A stretch of 12,538 bases of DNA, taken from contig JAYWIG010000152.1 of NCBI GenBank assembly GCA_043789035.1, forward strand, positions 1 through 12,538, in the 5' to 3' direction. How positions within the stretch are numbered: position 1 is the stretch's first letter; each line of letters opens with the position of its first letter. Position numbers and translations under genes: made by a program. Below the pieces are notes generated by a model. That model was not told the DNA's origin, searched no databases, and was given only the letters and a program-made list of their open reading frames with translations. The stretch is from JAYWIG01 sp043789035 (GTDB lineage: Bacteria; Pseudomonadota; Gammaproteobacteria; Burkholderiales; Burkholderiaceae_E). Shown piece by piece: positions 6,442 through 12,538 of this stretch.

Positions 6442-6564
6442 GGTTTAAGTGACCCTAAAGTCGGCTGTACCAGCCCTGCGATTCCTCAACTTCCGAGTGG
6501 CGATCTTCAAATTGATGATCATTACGGAAACGCGATTAGACTCAGGGTGGAAATTAAGTCTTGA
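6439..6564 (+). other. Unidentified 41-codon coding-like stretch
   Basis: Between a TAA at 6436-6438 and a TGA at 6562-6564 a frame without a start codon encodes SPAIPQLPSGDLQIDDHYGN and RLRVEIKS. Its composition looks like a protein C-terminus rather than chance, but I recognise no family. It may be another remnant. The stretch 6565-6630 after it shows nothing I can identify. Confidence 0.3.
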
Positions 6565-6630
6565 TGGTTGCGTTTTAGGCTCGCAATTAAGCGAGATCAC
6601 TGCCTTTTTGGTGGATTTGAGGCAATCTAT

Positions 6631-6954
6631 TTACTTCAATCCAAGTTTTATCAGTTGTCCCGGCAGGCATTGCGTCAAAGCATTTTGAATTAATGGCACA
6701 AATAGGAGCGCTGTTTCAACCCGATTGTTTTGCGCAACCAGCACGATGACAGCAACAGGCAAAATCGCATTCTGTTGATACGGCAAGTTTTGATCGAAGG
6801 TGATCAAAACGTCATAGCTTGCTTCGAACATTGCCGCCATAAGCTCGCCATTTTGTAGACCGGCAAACCCTGCGAACTGAACACTGCGAACAAAGTGTCC
6901 TTCGATTAGGAAGCCTAGGGCCTTTGGAACTGATTCGTCGAGCAGTATCCGCAA
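6631..6954 (-). CDS. DUF5615 PIN-like toxin, minus-strand pair
   Basis: A 107-residue DUF5615-family protein. The N-terminus MRILLDESVP, the mid segment LQNGELMAAM and VLITFDQNLP (acidic residues near 6-7, 37 and 54) match the PIN-like core. It is a diverged homologue of the toxin at 3494-3823. The start is a TTG (6954-6952): the frame upstream runs ATC, ACG, CGC, CTA, ACG and then the antitoxin stop, so no better start exists. It begins 15 nt after the antitoxin stop and is in the same frame as it. It appears intact and is predicted to be a ribonuclease from its family. Confidence 0.87.
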   Translation of the reverse strand: MRILLDESVPKALGFLIEGHFVRSVQFAGFAGLQNGELMAAMFEASYDVLITFDQNLPYQQNAILPVAVIVLVAQNNRVETALLFVPLIQNALTQCLPGQLIKLGLK

Positions 6955-6969
6955 GATCGTGCGTAGCGT

Positions 6970-7176
6970 TTAGGCAGCGAAGAGCGCCAACCGGCTTTCG
7001 GTTAGTACTTGCACAGCGACCTCGTGACTAACTGTCGGAAACTGATCGAGGAAATGCGACAAGCTATCACCCGCTTCTAAGTAGTCAAACAACGACTTTA
7101 CAGGCACTCTTGTGCCAACAAAGCACGGAGTGCCGCTCATCAGTAGTGGGTTTTCGACGATGTACTTACTTTTCAT
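6970..7176 (-). CDS. DUF433 antitoxin, minus-strand pair
   Basis: A 68-residue DUF433 protein with the core MSGTPCFVGTRVPVKSLFDY (residues 13-32) and FLDQFPTVSHE, ending in RLALFAA. It is homologous to the antitoxin at 3288-3497 but clearly diverged, so the two pairs are not a recent duplication. It is first in a two-gene operon with the toxin. ATG at 7176-7174 gives the usual length. No attC flanks the pair, so this copy is now fixed in place, or it arrived by another route. Antitoxin role is from family knowledge. Confidence 0.88.
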   Translation of the reverse strand: MKSKYIVENPLLMSGTPCFVGTRVPVKSLFDYLEAGDSLSHFLDQFPTVSHEVAVQVLTESRLALFAA

Positions 7177-7602
7177 GCTGGTAGTTTAATACTTTGGCAA
7201 TTACTACGCCAGAGCGGCGAAAACACTGCCCCGAATAAATACCTGGTCAGGCTGATAGAAGGTGGGTATTTGATTTGACTGGCGATACTCTAATACCGAT
7301 ATCATGTTGGTGTTATGTCAAATACATTGCAAGTTGTTTTTCCTGAAATCAACGATATTTATATCTTTGCAAACAATTCCTTCCATTGAAACTACAAGGC
7401 AACTGTTTACGACATCAGTCGTCTCCTGAGGAGGGCATGCAGTAAAGCCTGTAATTCACATAAAGTTCAGCGCTCCGATGCTGATGTTCCGTCGTTAGGC
7501 AGAAATGCGGGTGATAGAAGATGCGATTCTGATGTCTTTGCGAAGGTGGTTTATTTTGCCTAATCTGCCAACTTCTACAATATAGAGCTTCACATACAAA
7601 CT
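7177..7602. other. Gene-poor stretch before the dehydrogenase gene
   Basis: I see no convincing gene here. A 24-codon frame starts at ATG 7316. TTGACT at 7275-7280 followed 17 nt later by GATATC is a weak promoter-like pair that would read rightward. CGTTAGGC at 7493-7500 resembles an attC core, with a 7-bp inverted match ACATCAG/CTGATGT (7412-7418 and 7481-7487), but its geometry differs from the true attC sites. Confidence 0.4.
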
Positions 7603-7614
7603 TTGGCATTTTCC

Positions 7615-8475
7615 ATGAATCAAATCATCAAAACTATTGGCATTATCGGTGCCGGCACTATGGGTAACGGCATTGCGCAAGCCTGTGCTCTGGCTGGGTT
7701 AGACGCTATATTGCAAGACGTTAATGTCGCCGCGTTGGAAAAGGCGCACAAGACGGTTGCAGGTTCTCTTGACCGTTCGGTGAAAAAAGGTACATTGACC
7801 GAAGAGCAAAAGGCGACGGTGCTCTCCCGCATTAAAACAACTCAGAATGCGGCGGATTTAGCCGCCTCGGATTTAGTGATTGAAGCGGCGACTGAAAACG
7901 AAGCGCTAAAGGTGAAAATTCTGCAAGGCGTTGATGCCTTGCTAAAGCCGAGCACGATTATTGCCACCAATACCTCATCGATTTCAATTACAAAATTAGC
8001 CGCTGCTACTTCGCGCCCCGATCGTTTTGTTGGTATGCACTTCTTTAATCCTGTGCCAGTCATGGCTTTGGTCGAAGTGATTCGCGGCTTGCAAACGTCT
8101 GATTCGACTGTTGAAGCGGTGACTGAATTGGCCAGAGCTTTGGGCAAAACACCGATTGGTGTGAAAAATAGCGCTGGCTTTGTGGTGAATCGAATCCTGT
8201 GCCCGATGATCAATGAAGCAATATTTGTGTTGCAAGAAGGTTTGGCGAGCGCTGAAGAAATCGATGCCGGCATGAAGCTTGGTACCAATCAACCGATTGG
8301 CCCACTCGCATTATGTGATCTCATTGGCCTTGATGTGCAGCTCGCCGTGATGGAAGTGTTGTACAGCACCTTTAACGATAGCAAGTATCGGCCTGCGCCA
8401 TTGCTCAAAGAAATGGTGGATGCAGGCATGTTGGGTAGAAAAACTGGTAAAGGCTTTTATAACTACGGTTCTTAA
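7615..8475 (+). CDS. hbd: 3-hydroxybutyryl-CoA dehydrogenase
   Basis: A 286-residue NAD(P)-dependent dehydrogenase of the HAD/FadB family that interconverts 3-hydroxybutyryl-CoA and acetoacetyl-CoA. Uses include fatty-acid, phenylacetate and polyhydroxybutyrate metabolism. The nucleotide-binding GAGTMG is at 12-17, VIEAATE at 88-94, NTSS at 119-122, and the catalytic His in MHFFNPVP (H142) with its partner Glu in LVEVIRG (E154). SAGFVVNR follows at 186-193, and the end LGRKTGKGFYNY is typical. Length matches the single-domain family. An in-frame TTG at 7603 is upstream, but the ATG at 7615 gives the normal N-terminus. The Shine-Dalgarno is weak. paaH or mmgB would be equally fair names. It is the first clearly chromosomal gene to the right of the decayed zone. 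Confidence 0.95.
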   Translation: MNQIIKTIGIIGAGTMGNGIAQACALAGLDAILQDVNVAALEKAHKTVAGSLDRSVKKGTLTEEQKATVLSRIKTTQNAADLAASDLVIEAATENEALKVKILQGVDALLKPSTIIATNTSSISITKLAAATSRPDRFVGMHFFNPVPVMALVEVIRGLQTSDSTVEAVTELARALGKTPIGVKNSAGFVVNRILCPMINEAIFVLQEGLASAEEIDAGMKLGTNQPIGPLALCDLIGLDVQLAVMEVLYSTFNDSKYRPAPLLKEMVDAGMLGRKTGKGFYNYGS

Positions 8476-8585
8476 TTTATCAACTTAGCCGACATGCATT
8501 GGTCTAATCGTTCGTACACACTAGGATCTGATTCAAACCATTCGGGATGTGACTGAGCTTCGAGGAGATGTAAGATTTGTAACAT
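8472..8585 (-). CDS. Small hypothetical protein or gene remnant (37 aa)
   Basis: A 37-codon minus-strand frame opens at ATG 8585 and stops at TAA 8474-8472, overlapping the stop of the dehydrogenase gene. It encodes SHPEWFESDPSVYERLDQCM (residues 12-31), which has the look of a real protein: amphipathic, rich in acidic and aromatic residues. Codons upstream in the same frame stay open for a while but do not look coding. I recognise no family, and there is no clear ribosome-binding site. It could be a small gene or the last part of a lost one. Confidence 0.35.
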   Translation of the reverse strand: MLQILHLLEAQSHPEWFESDPSVYERLDQCMSAKLIN

Positions 8586-8712
8586 CGCCGACCGACAAGT
8601 TGTTTGAAAGGATAGGCGGCATCGGAGGGCCGAATAGTGGAATTTATGAATGTGTATAAGTGTTAATTGCGCGGCACAATAGAGGGATTGTATTAACGTC
8701 CCTAAGGTACCG

Positions 8713-9567
8713 ATGTTTTCTCCGGATTTATCGATTAAAGCGTATCAGAACCGTTTCTTAGGTGAACGGCGATTTTTTGTCAAAGCGAGCCTGTTGATTC
8801 TAGCTACCGGCACTTTGGTTCATGCACAAAATGCCGAAGCGATGAATGCTACTGTGGTCAATCGTTCCGCTAGGATGCGCGCACTAAGCCAGCGCTTAGC
8901 GAAACTAAAGACGCAACAATTTTTGCAAGTCAACCTCGATGCAACTTCAGACAGCATTGTGGCGACTGAAAAGCTGATGAACTCGCATTTACAGTTTTTG
9001 TCCTCCAGTGTTCCTGCTGTTTCTCGCACCAAGCTTGATAACTTAAGTCAATCAGCGAATGCCTTACTGACACAGTCAAAGGCCAGCCCTACGGCAGAGT
9101 CCTTAAAGCAGACCAACACAATGTCGCTAGAATTGCTGAAGGCAGCCGATGAACTCACAATCGAAATGCAGTCGCTTGCAAAAGTGAAGGCGGTTGAAGT
9201 TGTGAATCTCTCAGGTAGGCAGCGTATGCTTTCGCAACGTATGGCGAAAAATTACTTTTTAGCCGCCGCACATGCCGATAATAAAGAAGCGGCAGCAAGA
9301 ATTAGTGCAGATAGAAAGCTTTTTGCCGACTCGATGAAAGTATTGGGAGATAGCCCCTTTGCGGATGCCAAAGTAAAACAAGAGCTCGCCAATCTAGCCA
9401 GTCGCTACAAGAAGTATGAAGACCTTATCGGCGATATCAGCGACAAGGGTGTGTCGAAGGCGAATATGGCAACTGTAGCGACAATGAGCGAACAAGTATT
9501 AGCCAGTGCCCATGAGCTCACGACGCTTTTCGAAGAAGCGCTGAAGTCGAAAGAAGTTGGCGCGTAA
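8713..9567 (+). CDS. Exported protein with two PilJ-type (type IV pili MCP N-terminal) domains
   Basis: A 284-residue protein with a signal peptide: basic GERR (17-20), a hydrophobic run to about residue 36, and likely cleavage after VHA (38). Two related motifs follow: NRSARMRALSQRLAK (50-64) and NLSGRQRMLSQRMAK (165-179). The second is the hallmark of the PilJ/NarX-like sensor domain found on chemoreceptors and nitrate sensors. Here there is no membrane anchor after the signal and no signalling domain, so the protein seems to be a free periplasmic four-helix-bundle protein, perhaps a ligand-binding or accessory partner. The ATG at 8713 has AAGG 5 nt upstream. The gene stands alone, with guaC 58 nt downstream in the same direction. 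The ligand is unknown. Confidence 0.85.
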   Translation: MFSPDLSIKAYQNRFLGERRFFVKASLLILATGTLVHAQNAEAMNATVVNRSARMRALSQRLAKLKTQQFLQVNLDATSDSIVATEKLMNSHLQFLSSSVPAVSRTKLDNLSQSANALLTQSKASPTAESLKQTNTMSLELLKAADELTIEMQSLAKVKAVEVVNLSGRQRMLSQRMAKNYFLAAAHADNKEAAARISADRKLFADSMKVLGDSPFADAKVKQELANLASRYKKYEDLIGDISDKGVSKANMATVATMSEQVLASAHELTTLFEEALKSKEVGA

Positions 9568-9609
9568 TTCCCGTAAAGCATCCAATGTAAAACTAGGGTT
9601 TTCGTAGTT

Positions 9610-9626
9610 TAGGCATAATTTGCCTA
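9610..9626. promoter_or_regulatory. Palindrome overlapping the guaC start, with possible -10 box
   Basis: TAGGCA and TGCCTA form a perfect 6-bp inverted repeat with a 5-nt centre, and the last base is the A of the guaC ATG. Inside it CATAAT (9614-9619) resembles a -10 element placed so that transcription could begin at or next to the ATG. No good -35 and no Shine-Dalgarno are seen. Operator, RNA hairpin or leaderless promoter are all possible. Confidence 0.4.
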
Positions 9627-10600
9627 TGGAAATATTTGACTATGAAAACATCTTGCTTCTCCCGCGTCGTTGCGCGGTAGAAAGCAGAACGGAATGCGAC
9701 CCAAGCGTAGAGTTTGGGCCGCGAAAATTTAAAATTCCTGCGGTTCCCGCCAACATGCGGACTGTGGTTGATGAAGGCACTTGCGAGTTCTTAGCGCGCA
9801 ACGGTTACTTCTACATTCAGCATCGATTCGATATCGACAACGTCGCCTTCGCACGTGGCATGCGCGAGAAGGGCCTGTTTGTGTCTCTATCGCTTGGCGT
9901 GAAAGAAGCAGACTATCGGATAGTTGATGAGTTAAAAAACCAAAAAATTGGTGCCGATTACATCACGATTGATATCGCGCACGGTCATTCCGATTCTGTC
10001 AAAAACATCATCCGCTACATCAAAGAAAACTTACCTGAAACCTTCGTGATCGGTGGTAACGTCGGTACACCTGAAGGTGTGATGGATTTAGAGCGTTGGG
10101 GCGCTGATGCAACCAAGATTGGCATTGGGCCTGGCAAGGTGTGTATTACACGCATGAAGACTGGTTTTGGTACCGGTGGCTGGCAATTAGCGGCATTGAA
10201 GTGGTGTGCGCGGGTTGCGACAAAACCGATTATTGCTGATGGCGGCATTCGCGAGCACGGCGATATTGCCAAATCGATTCGCTTCGGTGCGTCTATGGTT
10301 ATGATTGGTTCAATGTTCGCCGGCCATGAAGAGTCGCCAGGTAAAACAGTGGAAGTCGACGGCAAGCTTTACAAAGAATATTTCGGCTCCGCCTCAGAGT
10401 TCAATAAAGGTTATAAGAGTTTTATTGAAGGCAAACGAATCTTAGAGCCAATTAAAGGGTTGCTGAAAGATACTCTCACGGAAATGGAGCAAGACTTACA
10501 AAGCTCAATTTCTTATGCTGGTGGAACTAAGCTGTTTGATATTCGCCGGGTGAACTACGTTATCTTGGGTCATGACAATGACTCCTCGTACCTTATCTAG
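9626..10600 (+). CDS. guaC: GMP reductase
   Basis: A 324-residue TIM-barrel enzyme of the IMPDH/GMPR family. It reduces GMP to IMP with NADPH and release of ammonia, returning guanine nucleotides to the adenine branch in the cytosol. The catalytic Cys is C173 in IGPGKVCITR. The phosphate-binding parts are IADGGIREHGD (203-213) and MVMIGSMFAG (224-233). Absence of CBS domains and the C-terminal MEQDLQSSISYAGG separate it from IMP dehydrogenase. Length suits the shorter GMPR group (about 325 residues). An in-frame TTG at 9620 is upstream; the ATG at 9626 gives the usual MEIFDYENILLLP start. The gene ends inside the 3' end of the convergent cyclic-di-GMP gene. Confidence 0.95.
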   Translation: MEIFDYENILLLPRRCAVESRTECDPSVEFGPRKFKIPAVPANMRTVVDEGTCEFLARNGYFYIQHRFDIDNVAFARGMREKGLFVSLSLGVKEADYRIVDELKNQKIGADYITIDIAHGHSDSVKNIIRYIKENLPETFVIGGNVGTPEGVMDLERWGADATKIGIGPGKVCITRMKTGFGTGGWQLAALKWCARVATKPIIADGGIREHGDIAKSIRFGASMVMIGSMFAGHEESPGKTVEVDGKLYKEYFGSASEFNKGYKSFIEGKRILEPIKGLLKDTLTEMEQDLQSSISYAGGTKLFDIRRVNYVILGHDNDSSYLI

Positions 10601-12529
10601 CAAATGGGGCATGAGCAGCTCGATCGGCATTGGTTTGAAGAAGTAAAAGCCTTGCAACTTCTCGCAGCCTAACGATTCAAGTAAGTTCGCCTGATCTAAG
10701 GTTTCTACGCCTTCGGCGACAGTTCTAAGATCCAAACTGTTGGCCAAGGCGAGAACGGCTTTGCATATCGCTTGGTCATCTTGATCGGTGGTCAGGAATG
10801 AAATGAATGAGCGATCAATTTTGATGGTGTTAATCGGGAATTTTCGCAGCCACGCCAACGATGAGTGACCTGTACCGAAATCGTCTAAAGAAATTTCAAT
10901 ACCAAGGCCTTTGAGTTCATGAAGCAGGTGTACGACTTGTTCAGGGTCATGCATCACCATGCTTTCGGTCACCTCTATTTCTAATAAGGTTGGGTCACAT
11001 TTGGCAATTTCTATGCATGTTTTAACATCGTCTATAAAAGACTCTTCGCGGAATTGCCGGGCGGAAACGTTGATTGAGGCATGTACTCTTAGACCCTGAT
11101 CTTGCCAAGCTTTGACCTGATTACAAGCCTCCATCATTACCCAGCGTCCAATCGGTACGATTAAACCGGTTTCTTCTGCCACTGGGATAAATGCATTCGG
11201 TGGAATCAAGCCTTCGGTAGGACGAAACCATCGCAATAACGCTTCCACCCCATTAATCCGTCTCGTCGTCGAGCACACCTTGGGTTGCCAGAACAGTTTG
11301 AATTCGCGATTTTCTAGTGCCTTTCTTAGGCCTGCACCAAGGTGAAGGCGGCGTTGGGCAGTTTCTTCCATATCTTGGCTGAAGAAGGCGCAACGGTTGC
11401 CGTCAGCGTCCTTTGCCCTATACATTGCGAGGTCTGCATGCTGCAATAAAGCAGTTCCTGTGGTGCCATCGTTTGGATAAAGACTGATGCCGACGCTGGC
11501 CTTTAACTGATACGTTGCTTCGTCAGCCACGATCGGGCTTGCGATTTCGGTCAAGATGCGTTTACCAATGATCGCAGCTTTCTCGGCCGAGGTATTGACA
11601 AGTACTGCGACGAACTCGTCGCCACCGAGTCGTGCGACAAAGTCTTCTCTTCTGACGGTGTATTTCAAGCGTTCAGCCACGGCTTTCAACACATAGTCGC
11701 CTGCTGCATGTGAATGCATATCGTTAATGGCTTTGAATCCATCTAAATCGATAAACAGTAATGCAAAGGTTCGACTATGCCGCTCTGATTCTGAGATCGA
11801 ACGCTCAAGATGCTCATTGAGCATCGTACGGTTCATTAAACCAGTTAAGGCATCGAAATGCGCAAGCTGATAAATCCTTTCCTGAGTATTACGCTCAGCG
11901 GAAATGTCTCGGGCAACTCCGTGATAACCAAAAAACTCTCCGTTCTCATTGAAGCGAGGCTCACCTGCTACCGACATGAAACCGTTTTTTCCATTTGGAG
12001 ATTCATACTTGTAGATCAGATTTGAGAATGGCTCGTTTTTCTCAAGGATGAGCTGGTGTTCGGCCCAAGTGGTGTCAATAGGTTCTATATTCCGAAGTTC
12101 CCAGCGTGTTTTTCCTAAAGTGTCTTGCTCATCAAAAAATACGGCTTTTTCGGAACTTGCTGAAATCGAAGTGAATCTAAAATCTGCATCTTGCTCCCAA
12201 AACCAATCTGAAGAAAGAGTCGTTAAGGCTCGAAATCGAGATTCGCTGCTTGCTAACTCTGAAGTGCGGTTCAATACACGCTCTTCGAGACTGTCACGTT
12301 CTTGGGACAGCATTTCATAAAGAGTCTGCATTTCACGCGCAGCAACCTCCATCGATCTTTCCGTCAGTTCACGCTCCGCGTCCCTGTCGTTATAGGTCGT
12401 ACTAACGCAATCAAGTAACTCCTGCCACGCGTCAGGCAATGGCGGTGTTGATGGGCTTGCTCCTAGTTGGGATATTTGCCTAACTAGTAGCTTATTTAGT
12501 GGTAATTGATTTTTGGAACTCATCACCAT
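10505..12529 (-). CDS. PAS-GGDEF-EAL cyclic-di-GMP signalling protein
   Basis: A 674-residue soluble protein with a predicted coiled coil (about 52-95), a PAS domain (about 96-215), a GGDEF domain (about 220-385) and an EAL domain (about 395-645). The diguanylate cyclase site is LGGDEF (301-306), preceded by RRED (293-296), five residues before it, as in the product-inhibition I-site. The phosphodiesterase signature is EALLRW (429-434), with INVSARQF, EIEVTES (518-523), SLDDFGTG (547-554), IKIDRSF and AEGVET, so both activities look possible. No membrane segment is visible. An in-frame TAA lies just before the ATG at 12529; a second ATG at 12523 is an alternative. The last 30 or so residues fall beyond the normal EAL end and are read from the guaC-overlapping DNA. 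Confidence 0.95.
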   Translation of the reverse strand: MVMSSKNQLPLNKLLVRQISQLGASPSTPPLPDAWQELLDCVSTTYNDRDAERELTERSMEVAAREMQTLYEMLSQERDSLEERVLNRTSELASSESRFRALTTLSSDWFWEQDADFRFTSISASSEKAVFFDEQDTLGKTRWELRNIEPIDTTWAEHQLILEKNEPFSNLIYKYESPNGKNGFMSVAGEPRFNENGEFFGYHGVARDISAERNTQERIYQLAHFDALTGLMNRTMLNEHLERSISESERHSRTFALLFIDLDGFKAINDMHSHAAGDYVLKAVAERLKYTVRREDFVARLGGDEFVAVLVNTSAEKAAIIGKRILTEIASPIVADEATYQLKASVGISLYPNDGTTGTALLQHADLAMYRAKDADGNRCAFFSQDMEETAQRRLHLGAGLRKALENREFKLFWQPKVCSTTRRINGVEALLRWFRPTEGLIPPNAFIPVAEETGLIVPIGRWVMMEACNQVKAWQDQGLRVHASINVSARQFREESFIDDVKTCIEIAKCDPTLLEIEVTESMVMHDPEQVVHLLHELKGLGIEISLDDFGTGHSSLAWLRKFPINTIKIDRSFISFLTTDQDDQAICKAVLALANSLDLRTVAEGVETLDQANLLESLGCEKLQGFYFFKPMPIELLMPHLLDKVRGVIVMTQDNVVHPANIKQLSSTSIRN

Positions 12530-12538
12530 TTATTATTT

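Noticed and set aside
7397..7500. Degenerate attC near the end of the decayed zone
   Set aside because: R' GTTAGGC and a 7-bp inverted match are present, but R'' is off consensus, the arm positions are shifted by three bases and the two extrahelical bases are not in place.
7415..7680. Minus-strand open frames of 61-64 codons before the dehydrogenase gene
   Set aside because: No start signal, no recognisable domain, and they overlap the start of a certain gene.
1..12538. CRISPR array, tRNA, rRNA or insertion sequence
   Set aside because: No regular short repeats with spacers, no cloverleaf with CCA or conserved TTCGA loop, no rRNA-like segment and no transposase frame were found by eye on either strand.

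Overview
The window looks like the distal part of a sedentary chromosomal integron joined to ordinary chromosomal genes of a proteobacterium. The PAS-GGDEF-EAL protein, a secreted PilJ-domain protein and the coding style suggest a beta- or gammaproteobacterium, with a lean to beta. This placement is inference; there is no rRNA or other strong marker. No integrase or attI is in the window. By the orientation of the attC sites they would lie to the left.

Bases 1-3943 are a cassette array. Three attC sites (886-1008, 2689-2814, 3818-3943) have exactly the same geometry: 7-nt R'', 5-nt spacer, 10-nt L'', 9-nt L', 6-nt spacer, 7-nt R'. Each has two unpaired bases at the same places in the left arm. 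They bound a cassette for a possible HEPN-like protein (102-869), a cassette for a single-chain AAA ATPase plus DUF4435/TOPRIM protein resembling a merged PARIS anti-phage system (1051-2655), and a three-gene cassette. The last encodes a stand-alone EF-Tu domain 3-like protein and a DUF433/DUF5615 antitoxin-toxin pair (2888-3823). A SAM-dependent methyltransferase (3950-4606) starts just past the third attC but has no attC of its own.

Bases 4607-7602 are a zone of decay. I read, by hand translation, a broken DUF2867 gene, a DUF3224 C-terminal fragment, a lipoprotein gene that looks intact, a collapsed copy of a DUF433/DUF5615 pair, a DUF4143 C-terminal fragment with a nonsense codon and a frameshift, an unidentified 41-codon reading frame, and a second intact DUF433/DUF5615 pair on the minus strand. 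This fits old cassettes and insertions whose attC sites have been lost.

From 7615 to the end are intact chromosomal genes: 3-hydroxybutyryl-CoA dehydrogenase, an exported protein with two PilJ-type sensor repeats, GMP reductase (guaC), and on the minus strand a PAS-GGDEF-EAL cyclic-di-GMP protein whose 3' end overlaps guaC by 96 nt. A 37-codon minus-strand reading frame sits behind the dehydrogenase gene.

The most interesting part is the left third. A merged PARIS-like protein, a possible HEPN protein and a toxin-antitoxin pair in neighbouring cassettes fit the idea that sedentary integrons store defence functions.
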